DNA from: DATJLY01 sp963773665
GTDB lineage: Bacteria; Pseudomonadota; Alphaproteobacteria; ATCC43930; CGMCC-115725
Direction of reading: 5' to 3'
Assembly (NCBI GenBank): GCA_963773665.1
Contig: CAVZBZ010000001.1
Span: 744,001-808,000 of the forward strand
DNA: 64,000 bases
This document shows positions 18,913-27,018 of this stretch, piece by piece. Numbering within the stretch: the stretch's first letter is position 1; every line of letters begins with the position of its first letter. The notes beneath the pieces were generated by a model. That model searched no databases, was not told where the DNA came from, and saw only the letters and a list, made by a program, of their open reading frames with translations. A program made the position numbers and the translations under genes.

Positions 18913-20439
18913 ATGAGCTTGAACCTCAGCATTCCGGATGAAGAGCACGAACTGAAGCCGCGCATCACGGTCGTCGGTGTGGGCGGCGCCGGCGGCAATG
19001 CCGTAAGCAACATGGTGCGCTCGGGCCTCAATGGCTGCGAATTCATCGTGTGCAACACCGACGCGCAGGCGATGCGGAATTCGCTCGCCGAGCGGCGGAT
19101 TCAACTGGGCGTCGGCGTCACGCGCGGGCTTGGCGCGGGCTCCAGGCCCGAGATCGGCCGCATCGCCGCCGAAGAGGCGCTCGAGGAAATCATGAACGCC
19201 CTCGACGGCTCGAACATGGTGTTCATCACCGCCGGCATGGGCGGCGGCACCGGTACCGGCGCAGCACCCGTCATCGCCCGGGCCGCGCGCGAGGCCGGCA
19301 TCCTCACCGTCGGCGTCATCACCAAGCCCTTTCATTTCGAGGGGACGCACCGCATGCGGCTCGCCGAATCGGGCATCGAGGAGCTGCAGAAATTCGTCGA
19401 CACGCTCATCATCATCCCGAACCAGAACCTGTTCCGGGTGGCGAACGAGCGCACGACATTTGCCGACGCCTTCAAGATGGCGGACGACGTGCTCGCCTCG
19501 GGCGTGCGCGGCGTCACCGACCTCATGGTCATGCCGGGCCTGATCAATCTCGATTTCGCCGACATCCGCGCGGTGATGAGCGAGATGGGCAAGGCGATGA
19601 TGGGCACCGGCGAGGCGGACGGCGACCGGCGCGCGATCGATGCGGCCGAGGCCGCGATCTCGAATCCGCTGCTCGAGGACGTGTCGATGAAGGGCGCGCG
19701 CGGCGTCCTCATCAACGTCACCGGCGGACTCGACATGACGCTGTTCGAGGTGGACGAGGCGGCGAACCGCATCCGCGAGGAAGTGGATCCCGACGCCAAC
19801 ATCATCTTCGGCTCGACCTTCGACGGGAAGCTCGAAGGCCGTATGCGCATTTCCGTGGTGGCGACCGGCATCGACCACGAGGGAATACGCGAGCCGCGGC
19901 CGATCATCAGCCTGGTCAGCGACCGTGGGCGCGAGCAGCCGCCCAAGATCGCCGCCGAAGCCGCATCCAGGACCGAGCCGGCGCTCGCTTCCACGGCGGT
20001 CGCGGCGCCTGCGCTCGCCTCGGCGCCCGTCGCAACGCCAGCTTTCGCGCTCGATCCCGACCCGCCGCATGTGGCGGCCGCCGAACAGGCGGCGATCCAG
20101 CGGGCTGGCTTCGTTCCGCCAAAGCCGCTCGATCCGCCGAAGCCGGTCGAGCCGCCGGTCGTGCGCACGCCCGTGCTCGCTCCGCCTGCCCCGCCGGTCG
20201 CGCCCGCGACCGAAAAGCAGGTGGCAAAGCCCAAGAGCCGCATGCCGAGCCTGTTCGAGCGTGTGACCAACGCCGGGCGCCTCATGAAGCGCGATGAGCC
20301 GCCGGGTCCGCGCGTCGCACCCGCGTCGGCGCAGCCGCCGCGCCTTGGCGCGGCCGATCCGGCCGATCGCATCTCCCCGGCGCGGAGCGACGAGGATCTG
20401 CTCGACATCCCCGCCTTCCTGCGCCGCCAGGCGAACTGA
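18913..20439 (+). CDS. ftsZ: Cell division protein FtsZ
   Basis: FtsZ is the tubulin-like GTPase of the division ring. The 508-residue product shows ITVVGVGGAGGNAVSNMVRS, the GTP signature MGGGTGTGAAPVIARAAREA, the T7 loop LINLDFADIRAVMSEMGKAM, and a Pro/Ala-rich linker of about 140 residues. The linker makes the protein longer than the roughly 380-residue enterobacterial form but normal for alphaproteobacteria. The tail ends SDEDLLDIPAFLRRQAN, the conserved peptide that binds FtsA and ZapD. GGAGAAAAGAG sits just before the ATG. The frame is intact. Confidence 0.97.
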   Translation: MSLNLSIPDEEHELKPRITVVGVGGAGGNAVSNMVRSGLNGCEFIVCNTDAQAMRNSLAERRIQLGVGVTRGLGAGSRPEIGRIAAEEALEEIMNALDGSNMVFITAGMGGGTGTGAAPVIARAAREAGILTVGVITKPFHFEGTHRMRLAESGIEELQKFVDTLIIIPNQNLFRVANERTTFADAFKMADDVLASGVRGVTDLMVMPGLINLDFADIRAVMSEMGKAMMGTGEADGDRRAIDAAEAAISNPLLEDVSMKGARGVLINVTGGLDMTLFEVDEAANRIREEVDPDANIIFGSTFDGKLEGRMRISVVATGIDHEGIREPRPIISLVSDRGREQPPKIAAEAASRTEPALASTAVAAPALASAPVATPAFALDPDPPHVAAAEQAAIQRAGFVPPKPLDPPKPVEPPVVRTPVLAPPAPPVAPATEKQVAKPKSRMPSLFERVTNAGRLMKRDEPPGPRVAPASAQPPRLGAADPADRISPARSDEDLLDIPAFLRRQAN

Positions 20440-20591
20440 CAAAACGATCGTCGGACCCAGGGCAAGCGACCACTTGCCTTGGTGTTAGTTGGTGAGGGAT
20501 TTCGGATTCCGGATGAGGGCGGACGAGGTGCGACGAGCCCGGATAAAGGGCCGTTCTACGGGCGGTTCCGAGGCTCTTAAAAAAAAGCGGC
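20440..20591 (+). other. ftsZ downstream spacer with hairpin; left flank of prophage
   Basis: No gene is seen. A hairpin at 20457-20482 (CCAGGGCAAG and CTTGCCTTGG, 10 pairs with one G-T pair, 6-base loop) follows ftsZ by 17 bases and may end its transcript, although no T-run follows. An A-run of eight at 20579-20586 lies just before the proposed prophage left end. In related genomes lpxC would be expected here. Confidence 0.5.
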
Positions 20592-20595
20592 TGAG

Positions 20596-20648
20596 CGCGC
20601 GCTTTCGGACGATGTTGGGGTTGATCCCAGATTGGGCGCCCGCTTTCG
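20596..20648 (+). repeat. Left-end transposase-type sites (two copies)
   Basis: CGCGCGCTTTCGGAC at 20596-20610 and CGCCCGCTTTCGGAC at 20637-20651 are near-identical direct copies 41 bp apart. Both are inverted relative to the outermost right-end site CGAAAGCGCCCG (59724-59735). Their position at the border and shared core suggest MuA binding sites L1 and L2. The second copy runs into the 3' end of the repressor gene. Confidence 0.65.
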
Positions 20649-20652
20649 GACT

Positions 20653-21390
20653 TTAAAGCCGGCGGAGGACGAACACGACCTGGCCGATGATCGAGAAGTC
20701 GGTGCCGGCGTCGAGGCTCACTGAATAGGGCTTGAACGCCGGGTTGTCGGAGGTGACCTGGACGATGTGGCCGGGCGTCGGCTGCAGCCGCTTCACCACC
20801 ACCGAGCCCTCGAGGCGCACGACGAAAATCCCGTCGCGTAGGCGGCGCCCGTTCTCGCTGTGGTCGAACAGCAGGATCTCTCCCGACCGGATCGTCGGCT
20901 CCATCGAGTTGCCGTTAGCCGGCATCAAGGCGAGGGTGCGCGGACTGACGCCGAACGAGCGCCGCAGCCAGGGCTCGTCGAATGCGATGAATTGCGGGCT
21001 TTCGTGCGTCTCGCCGACGACGGCGCCGGCGCCCGCGGCCGCTTCCGTGTCGGCGTAGTACGGCACGGGCACGAGCTGCGGCGCAATGCCCGCGAGCTCG
21101 GCCAGCGTACCGCCCTCGGGGCGCTTCTTGCCTTCGCCGGAATAGAGCCACGCGACGTTGACGTCCGTCGCGTGTGCGAGCTTCACCGCCGGCCCCATCT
21201 TCATCGCGTGGGCGCCCGAGAGATAGCGTTGGAGCGTTCGCAGCGGCACTCCGGCCACGCGGCTCACATGAGACGGACCGCCGGCCTCCGCGACGGCCTC
21301 GCGCAGCCGCGAGACGGATTCCGAGTTTGCGCCCGGACTTCCGAGTTGTGATTCCGGGTTTGCCGGATATCGGACTCCGCGCCTAACCAT
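20653..21390 (-). CDS. Phage repressor, HTH plus S24 peptidase domain
   Basis: This leftward 245-residue protein is the likely lysogeny repressor. Residues about 30-60 (VSRVAGVPLRTLQRYLSGAH) form a helix-turn-helix. The C-terminal half is a LexA/CI-type S24 domain, with PANGNSMEPTIRSGEILLFD carrying the nucleophilic Ser and VVRLEGSVVVKRLQ carrying the Lys of the dyad, so RecA-stimulated self-cleavage is plausible. This differs from the Mu c repressor, which lacks a peptidase domain. The first 25 residues (PANPESQLGSPGANSES) are encoded by a cluster of operator-like repeats. It diverges from the Ner-like gene. Confidence 0.88.
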   Translation of the reverse strand: MVRRGVRYPANPESQLGSPGANSESVSRLREAVAEAGGPSHVSRVAGVPLRTLQRYLSGAHAMKMGPAVKLAHATDVNVAWLYSGEGKKRPEGGTLAELAGIAPQLVPVPYYADTEAAAGAGAVVGETHESPQFIAFDEPWLRRSFGVSPRTLALMPANGNSMEPTIRSGEILLFDHSENGRRLRDGIFVVRLEGSVVVKRLQPTPGHIVQVTSDNPAFKPYSVSLDAGTDFSIIGQVVFVLRRL

Positions 21391-21461
21391 CTGAAAAACG
21401 GCAACGATTAAGATATTGCGTCATAATCACGGCGCGGCTGTCGCACACCGAACTCGGAATC
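21317..21461 (+). promoter_or_regulatory. Operator cluster between repressor and early operon
   Basis: Related sites are GATTCCGAGTT at 21317-21327, ACTTCCGAGTT at 21337-21347, GATTCCGGGTT at 21350-21360 and the inverted AACTCGGAATC at 21451-21461; the first and last are perfect inverted copies. The core also matches the prophage right end (AATTCCGAGTCCGAAAG at 59712-59728), as expected if repressor and transposase share binding sites as in Mu. Three copies lie inside the repressor coding sequence. TTGACG at 21474-21479 could be the -35 of the early promoter; its -10 is weak. Confidence 0.6.
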
Positions 21462-21533
21462 AAATTTTGGCGCTTGACGATACGGCGCGAATGGCGCACT
21501 TTTGTCGTAGTTAATGATCGAAGCGTCTGGCGC

Positions 21534-21857
21534 ATGGCTAATAACCCTGTCCCCCCAATCGAAATCCCGCCGAACCTTTACGAGCGGCGCTCATGGCTGC
21601 GCCATCAACTCCTGATTCGCGGCCTGAAGCTGAGCGACATCGCCGCCGAGGAAGGCGTGTCCGGGGCCGCCATGTCGCGCCTGTTCCTGTACCCCAACAT
21701 CCACCTCGAGACGGCGATCGCGAAGAAGCTCGGCGTCACCGCCGCGCAGCTCTTCCCCGAGCGCTTCGACGCGGCAGGCCAGCGCCTGCGCATCATCCGA
21801 GAACAAAGCCGTAGCACGGCGGCGCAACGCCGGGAACGTACTAAAACGAGGGCGTGA
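21534..21857 (+). CDS. Ner-like DNA-binding protein
   Basis: In Mu-like phages the small Ner protein is the first early gene and turns down the early and repressor promoters. This product has a helix-turn-helix reading KLSDIAAEEGVSGAAMSRLF (about residues 32-51) followed by KKLGVTAAQLFPERFDAAGQ, the SfsB/Ner (Nlp) pattern with a W/FP ending. I prefer the ATG at 21534 (MANNPVPPIEIPPNLYERRS) over an in-frame TTG at 21474, since the family starts shortly before its helix-turn-helix. It faces away from the repressor gene across the operator cluster. Confidence 0.82.
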   Translation: MANNPVPPIEIPPNLYERRSWLRHQLLIRGLKLSDIAAEEGVSGAAMSRLFLYPNIHLETAIAKKLGVTAAQLFPERFDAAGQRLRIIREQSRSTAAQRRERTKTRA

Positions 21858-21863
21858 TAGACC

Positions 21864-22298
21864 ATGCGGCGACCGGGCAACCGCAGCACCTTTGACCTCT
21901 TCGACCCGCGCACGGCGCCGGGCTCTCTCGCCGGGCTTCGCACCGAGATCATGCTGCTTCTGTCGGCGGCGATCCGCGGCGCCCATCTCGACCGCTACGA
22001 TGTCGCGGCGCGCATGTCGCGCTTCCTCGCCGAGGACGTTCCCAAGACGATGCTCGACGCCTATTCGGCCGAGAGCCGCCTCGATCACAACATTCCGGCC
22101 TACCGCTTCCTCGCCTTCATGGCCGCGACCGAATGCTACCCGGACGTGAACCGGATGCTGCGCCGCCTTGGCTGCGTGATTCTCGTCGGCGACGACGCCG
22201 AGCTCGCGGCGATCGCCGAGCTCGAGGTCGAGCGCGACGCGCTCGATCGGCGCATCCGCACCATGAAGAAGACCGTGCGGGAGCGCCGCCGTGGCTGA
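21864..22298 (+). CDS. Hypothetical early protein upstream of transposase
   Basis: This 144-residue protein lies between the Ner-like gene and muA, a slot often holding a small conserved protein in this phage group. I recognise no domain. It is helical, with an internal stretch DVAARMSRFLAEDVPKTMLD and a charged C-terminal coiled coil (AELEVERDALDRRIRTMKKT). The frame is intact, and it overlaps the muA start by eight bases, indicating coupled translation. Confidence 0.75.
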   Translation: MRRPGNRSTFDLFDPRTAPGSLAGLRTEIMLLLSAAIRGAHLDRYDVAARMSRFLAEDVPKTMLDAYSAESRLDHNIPAYRFLAFMAATECYPDVNRMLRRLGCVILVGDDAELAAIAELEVERDALDRRIRTMKKTVRERRRG

Positions 22299-24302
22299 GC
22301 GCGCCTTCTCCGCAGCCGAGCTCGCGGCGATGAATTTGCCGGGCCTGCCCGATACCGAGCGCGGCATTCGACTGCTCGCCGAGCGCCAGGGCTGGCCGCG
22401 CCACCGCCGCGCGGGGCGCGGCGGTGGATATCTCAACGACGTTCTCCTCGCTCCCAATCGAGGCGCAGCGCGCCCTCGCTCTCCGCTTCGCAGCCGAGCA
22501 TGAACCGCCGGCGCTCCCCGACCTGTCCTTGGCCGAGCGCGGCCTGAAGGATCACCAGCGCCGCCGCATGGAAGCGCGGGCATCGATTCTGGCGCATATC
22601 GACCAGGTGGCGAGCCACGGCCTGTCGCGGGCGTCCGCCATCGAAAGCGTCGTGGCGCTCGCCCGCGCCGGAAGCCTGCCCGCCGATCTCGCTTCGCTCC
22701 TTCCCATCGCCAACGCGCGCAGCGGCGGCTCGCGGCTGCTGTCGCGCGCGACGCTCTTCCAGTGGTTCAAGGCGCGCGACAAGGGCATGGCGCGGCTCGC
22801 GCCCGGCGACCGGCGCGACGTGCCGATCCCGTCCTGGGCCGAGGATCTCCTGCGCCGGCACAACCGGCCGCAGAATCCCTCGCTCGCGGAATCGGTCGCG
22901 GCGCTGCGGGCGGCCGGGCACGTTCTCTCCTACCACCAGGCGCGCCGCTTTCTCGCCCGCCTCTCCGCCATCGACCGCGCCCGCGGCCGCATGGGGCCGC
23001 GCGCGCTCAAATCCATCCAGCCCTACATCGTGCGCGACACCTCGGCGCTGGAGCCCGGCAGCGTCTTCATCGGCGACGGCCACACCTTCAAGGCCGAGAT
23101 CGCGCACCCGGACCACGGCCGCCCGTTCCGGCCCGAAGTGACCTCGATATTGGACGTGAAGACGCGGCGCTGGGTCGGCTGGTCGGTGGCCTTGGCCGAG
23201 AACACCTGGGCCGTCGCCGACGCGCTGCGCCACGCCGTGACCGCGACGACGCTGTGCCTGGGCTTCTATTACGACAACGGGCGCGGCGCCAACAACGACA
23301 CCTGGGACGCCGAGCTGATCGGGCTCGCCGCCCGCCTGTCGATCGAGAAATTCAACTCGCGCCCGTGGTCGAGCCAGGCGCGCGGCGTGGTCGAGCGCTT
23401 CCACGGCTCCGTGCTGCACAAGCTCGCGCGCACGGTTCCGACCTATGTCGGCCCGCGCATGGACAAGGAGGCGCGGCAAGCCGTGTTCAAGCTGACGCGC
23501 GGCGATTTGCGCCAGGCCGCGCGCGTGCTGCCGCGCTGGGACGAGTTCAAGGACATGCTCGACGCGGCGCAGCTTGCCTACAATTCGCGCCCGCACCGCT
23601 CTCTCCCCACCGTCGTCGATCCCGCGACCGGCCGCCGCCGCAACCAGTCTCCCGACGAGCTGTGGCAGCAGGCTGTTCGACGCGGGCTGGCGGCCGTCTC
23701 CCGTCCCCCCGGAGGCTGCCGCCGACCTGTTCCGCCCGCACGTCATCCGCAAGGCCCTGCGCGGCACCGTGAAGCTCTTCAACAACCTCTATTTCGCGGC
23801 AGCGCTCGCCGACCATCACGGCGACGACGTTGCGGTCGGCTACGATTTGCACGACCCCGCGACAGTGGTCGTGCGCATGCTCGACGGCCGCATGATCTGC
23901 CAGGCCGAGTGGCACGGCAATTCGCGCGACTACGTGCCGGTCTCGTTCCTCGAGCGCCAGAAGGAGCGCCGCCTTCAAGGCCGCTTGAAGCGGCTCGACA
24001 CGCACCGGACGGAGGCGCTCGAGGAGGCCGGCCCGACGCTCGCGCTGGCGCCCGCGCCGGCGCAGCCCAGCCCGCGCGAAGAAGCCGCGCTCGCGGCGCT
24101 CGAGGCCGAGCTCGCGGCCCAGCCCGCGCCCGCGCCCGATCCCGAGCAGGAAAAACAGGCGCGCTTCCGGCGCGCGCTGGCGATCGAGGAGTTCGGCGGC
24201 GGCGGCGACGACCGCGACTGGCTGAGTTGGTATGCGCGCAGCGCCGAGTACCGAGCCATGCGGATGCTGCACGAAGAGTTCGGCGATTCGATTTTCGAAT
24301 AA
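22291..24302 (+). CDS. MuA-type DDE transposase, two frame breaks
   Basis: MuA assembles on the phage ends and performs cleavage and strand transfer. The N-terminus from a GTG (AERAFSAAELAAMNLPGLPD, then ERQGWPRHRRAGRGGGY) is the end-binding domain. The catalytic core shows SVFIGDGHTFKAEIAHPDHG (first Asp), LCLGFYYDNGRGANNDTWDA (second Asp) and SSQARGVVERFHGSVLHKLA (Glu). The C-terminal part LFNNLYFAAALADHHGDDVA and the charged tail would contact MuB. Frame changes near 22435 and 23675 split it; repaired length is about 669 residues, close to MuA (663). Confidence 0.93.
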
Positions 24303-24316
24303 CGGGGGAACGCACC

Positions 24317-25055
24317 TTGGGCGAGAACAACGACAGCCATTACCGGACCATCCAGCCGCTGCGCAACGTCGCGCTCATGGCGGAGTTGATCGAGCGCGTG
24401 GTGAAGCGCACGCCCGGCTTGCCCGGCATGGCATGCATGTACGGCCCATCGGGCGTCGGCAAGACATCCGCCACCATCTACGCCTCCAACAAGCTCAAGG
24501 CCTACCACGTGCAGGTGCAGTCATGCTGGGGTCGGCGGGTCTTCTGCGAGGAGGTGTGCCGCGAACTTGGCCTCGGCGTTCAGCCGACGATCGCGGCCAT
24601 GGTCAGGGACATTGCCGAGCAGCTCGATAAAGTCGGGGCGGGCACTCATCATCGACGAGGCCGACTACCTCGTGAAGAAGTCCTTCATCGAACTGGTGAA
24701 GGACATCTACGAGAGCAGCGCCGCCGCGCTGATCCTGGTCGGCGAGGAGATGATGCCGCAAAAGCTGCGCCGCTGGGAAAAGGTGCATGGGCGAATGCTC
24801 GAATGGGTGCCGGCGCAGCCGCCTTCCCTCGGCGACGCTCGGCATCTCGCCAAGCTCTACTGCCCCGGCATCGAAGTGGCCGAAGACCTACTGGTCGCGA
24901 TCCACGGCAGCGCCGGCACGTCGGTGCGGCGCATATGCGTCAATCTCGACTACGTGCGCGAGCAGGCCGCGCAGGAGGGTAGGCGCAAGCTCGCGCGCGC
25001 CGACTTCAAGCGCGAGCTTTTCACCGGGTTGCCTCCGACGCGCCGGGCAGCGTGA
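24317..25055 (+). CDS. MuB-type AAA+ ATPase, frame break near 24645
   Basis: MuB selects target DNA and activates MuA. The product begins at a TTG (LGENNDSHYRTIQPLRNVAL) preceded by GGGGGAA at 24304-24310. Walker A is YGPSGVGKTSATIYASNKLK; after the frame change Walker B is RALIIDEADYLVKKSFIELV, followed by the ILVGEEMMPQKLRRWEKVHG sensor region. The C-terminus lacks the extended MuB tail and ends at FKRELFTGLPPTRRAA. It directly follows muA and is followed by an overlapping winged-helix gene. Confidence 0.92.
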
Positions 25056-25639
25056 TGGCCCGCACAGCGACTGCCGCCGCCAGGAAAGCGCCGAAGCCGT
25101 CAGGGCGGCAAGGCGTGTGGGATGCGATCAGGCGCAGCGGCGCCGGCTTCACGCCGCGCGGCATCGCCGCCGAGACCGACATCAGCGCCGCCGTCGTCCG
25201 ACAGTATGTCCGGACGCTCGTCGCCGGCGGCTTCGTGCGCAAGGCGCCGATGACGCAGTACGTCCTCGCGCGCGATGTCGGCGTCGATGCGCCGCGCCTC
25301 GCCGCCGACGGTAGCCCGTCGCGGCGCGGGCTGCGCCGCGAGAACCTTTGGCGGACGATGCGCATCCTCTCGAAGCGCGGCGACTTCACCGCTCGCGAGC
25401 TGTGTCTGCATGCGCGCACCGAGGAGGTGTGGCCGACACTGACCGACGTGAAGCGCCTGGTCGGTCGCCTCGTCCGCGTCGGATATCTCGTCGCGACCGT
25501 GAAGGGCCGTGCGCACACCGCAGGGCGGTACCGTCTCATCCGCAATACGGGCCCGAAGCCGCCCTCGATTCTCAACGCGACGCATCTCTACGACCACAAT
25601 TTGCGGCGCGTTGTCGCCAAGTCGGGAGACCTCCAATGA
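25055..25639 (+). CDS. Winged-helix DNA-binding protein, early operon
   Basis: This 194-residue protein appears to hold two winged-helix-like units: GVWDAIRRSGAGFTPRGIAA followed by ETDISAAVVRQYVRTLVAGG, and NLWRTMRILSKRGDFTARELC with VKRLVGRLVRVGYLVATVKG. Early genes of this type follow muB in related phages and are annotated only as DNA-binding or regulatory. A GTG at 25052 and the ATG at 25055 are both possible starts; the ATG overlaps the muB stop. The frame is intact, and it overlaps the next gene by four bases. Confidence 0.78.
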   Translation: MARTATAAARKAPKPSGRQGVWDAIRRSGAGFTPRGIAAETDISAAVVRQYVRTLVAGGFVRKAPMTQYVLARDVGVDAPRLAADGSPSRRGLRRENLWRTMRILSKRGDFTARELCLHARTEEVWPTLTDVKRLVGRLVRVGYLVATVKGRAHTAGRYRLIRNTGPKPPSILNATHLYDHNLRRVVAKSGDLQ

Positions 25640-26049
25640 GGGAGGTGCTCCCCGCGCTGACGCGCGCCCGCGCCGCCTGGGGCGATCCGCTGCCGGATTG
25701 GATCGAGGCGCTCGCGAAGGCCTGCGACCAGTCGAGCCAGGCGCGCGTCGCCGGCGCCATCCACTACTCGCCGGCGACGCTCTCCTACGTGCTGAAGAAC
25801 CGCTACGCCGGCGATCTAAAGAAGGTCGAGCAGGCAGCGCGCGGCGCCTTGATGCACAAGATGGTGCAGTGCCCCGTCGTCGGCCCCTTGGGCGCCGATG
25901 CCTGTCTCGCGCATCAGCGCGCTCCCTTCTCGACGCGCAACCCGCAGCGCGTCGCCTTCTACCGCGCCTGCCGCTCCGGCTGCGTGAATTCAAGATTGGC
26001 TTCGCACGACGGTGACCCTGTGCTGCGCTCTTCGAGGATAGAAACATGA
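25636..26049 (+). CDS. Helix-turn-helix protein with Cys-rich C-terminus
   Basis: This 137-residue protein has a helix-turn-helix-like segment (SQARVAGAIHYSPATLSYVL, then KNRYAGDLKKVEQAARGALM) and a later stretch with spaced cysteines (MVQCPVVGPLGADACLAHQR, YRACRSGC) that could bind metal. I recall similar small regulators in Mu-like prophages but cannot name a family. The last 18 residues (RLASHDGDPVLRSSRIET) are read through an inverted copy of the dispersed GTCGTGCGAAGC repeat and look unlike the rest, so they may be a recent extension. Confidence 0.7.
   Translation: MREVLPALTRARAAWGDPLPDWIEALAKACDQSSQARVAGAIHYSPATLSYVLKNRYAGDLKKVEQAARGALMHKMVQCPVVGPLGADACLAHQRAPFSTRNPQRVAFYRACRSGCVNSRLASHDGDPVLRSSRIET
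25998..26012 (-). repeat. Dispersed repeat CCGTCGTGCGAAGCC, inverted copy
   Basis: GGCTTCGCACGACGG here is the reverse complement of the core found at 26690-26704 (and its tandem copies), 32020-32064 and 44526-44538. It lies at the 3' end of the preceding gene, as the other copies do. Confidence 0.7.
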
Positions 26050-26279
26050 CCGACGCACCGATCTCCGCAGCTTCCGTCGAGCGCTTCACCTGGACCCGCG
26101 AGAAGCTGGCCGAGGCGCTGCGGCTGTGGAACGAGGAGAAGCTGCCGGCCTCGGCGATCGCGCGGCGGATCGGCGCGGGCTGCACCAAGGGCATGGTGAT
26201 CGGCATGGCGCACCGGCACGGCGGCGAAAAGCGCCGTTCGCCGCTTGCCGATCCCGCGCTCAGCTCGTGGAGGCTCTGA
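26046..26279 (+). CDS. GcrA-like DNA-binding protein, phage-encoded
   Basis: The 77-residue product contains FTWTREKLAEALRLWNEEKL followed by PASAIARRIGAGCTKGMVIG and MAHRHGG. This matches the N-terminal domain of the alphaproteobacterial cell-cycle regulator GcrA (WT-x-E-x4-L-x2-LW, SAS-x-IA, VIG-x-x-HR-x-G). GcrA binds sigma-70 and promoters methylated at GANTC. Only the DNA-binding part is present here, without the linker and C-terminal sigma-binding region. It sits in the early operon with four-base overlaps. The family match is clear by pattern; the function in the phage is inferred. Confidence 0.8.
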   Translation: MTDAPISAASVERFTWTREKLAEALRLWNEEKLPASAIARRIGAGCTKGMVIGMAHRHGGEKRRSPLADPALSSWRL

Positions 26280-26461
26280 TGTTTCCGCTTCCCTGGCACG
26301 TCTGGGAGATCGACGGCCGCGTCGGCATCGCCGCCGCCAACGGCGACATCGTCACCGAGATCATGACAAGGCGGAAGCCCGCCTACGCCGAGTCCCTTTC
26401 CGACCGGCGCCTCGTCGCCGAGACCATCGTCGCATCCGTGAATGGAGCCGCATCATGCTGA
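26279..26461 (+). CDS. Small early protein, 60 residues
   Basis: The product MFPLPWHVWEIDGRVGIAAA continues into GDIVTEIMTRRKPAYAESLS and ends NGAASC. It resembles small phage early proteins with an aromatic N-terminus and a NG-D-IV hairpin, but no function is known to me. The start overlaps the GcrA-like stop (TGATG) and the end overlaps the next gene, so it is part of the coupled chain. Confidence 0.65.
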   Translation: MFPLPWHVWEIDGRVGIAAANGDIVTEIMTRRKPAYAESLSDRRLVAETIVASVNGAASC

Positions 26462-27018
26462 GCGAAAAGCTGCAGGCGCTGCGCGACATCCTCGCGCGCT
26501 TCGAGGACGGCATCGAAATGGCGGAGGAAGCCGTCTCTGCCATCCTCGTGCTGCTCGACGGCTTCATCGCCGAGGCCGAGGAGCTCGAGGCGCGCGCCGC
26601 CGGCGCTCCTCTGCCGCCCGCCGTCGAGCGCCTCGCGCGCAAGCTCGCGCGCCAGGGCGTGCGCGTTGGCCCCGCGAAGCACAGCCCCAGGCGTCGTGCG
26701 AAGCGAACCAAGAAGCACAGCCCCAGGCGTCGTGCGAAGCGAACCGCGAAGCACAGCCCCGGGCGTCGTGCGAAGCGAATCAAGAGGGAGACGAACATGC
26801 TGAGCGATGACATCCAGCTCATCGCCGATCTGCTCGAGGATTTCCGCGACATCGGCGTCCATCTCGAGGCGCGCATCGTCGTCGGCATGATCGCGCGCCT
26901 CAACGAGCTGTCGGCCCGCGCGCACGAATTGGAGCGTCAGATCGTGCCGGCCGCGGCGCGCGTCGCCGAAGGACCCGGCCTGCCGGACAACGTCGTCGTG
27001 CTGGCGCGCCGGCGATGA
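26455..27018 (+). CDS. Two related helical units joined by a basic repeat
   Basis: The open frame of 187 residues contains two similar units: MLSEKLQALRDILARFEDGI (start) and MLSDDIQLIADLLEDFRDIG (from 26797). Each is followed by a helix with AEELEARA or AHELERQI and a short end with PPAVERLARK or PDNVVVLARR. Between them lie three copies of a 12-residue basic unit, KHSPRRRAKRTK. AAGAGGGAGACGAAC before the ATG at 26797 is a good ribosome site, so the second unit may also be made separately, and the ancestral state was probably two adjacent paralogous genes. Function unknown; both units look like coiled coils. Confidence 0.65.
   Translation: MLSEKLQALRDILARFEDGIEMAEEAVSAILVLLDGFIAEAEELEARAAGAPLPPAVERLARKLARQGVRVGPAKHSPRRRAKRTKKHSPRRRAKRTAKHSPGRRAKRIKRETNMLSDDIQLIADLLEDFRDIGVHLEARIVVGMIARLNELSARAHELERQIVPAAARVAEGPGLPDNVVVLARRR
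26676..26783 (+). repeat. Tandem repeat, 3 x 36 bp
   Basis: Units start at 26676, 26712 and 26748 and differ at only a few bases; each includes GCGTCGTGCGAAGCGAA, the core of the dispersed repeat. In the open frame they encode KHSPRRRAKRTK three times; in the next frame they read EAQPQASCEANQ, resembling the peptide encoded by the copies at 32015 and 44521. Confidence 0.9.

Noticed and set aside
18886..20442. 518-codon minus-strand frame covering ftsZ
   Set aside because: It is antisense to a fully conserved ftsZ and its sequence is His/Arg/Ala-rich without any motif.
20440..20652. tRNA or tmRNA attachment site for the prophage
   Set aside because: No tRNA-like sequence is seen, and the phage has a transposase and no integrase.
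26676..26783. CRISPR array
   Set aside because: The three 36-bp units are directly adjacent, with no unique spacers and no cas genes.
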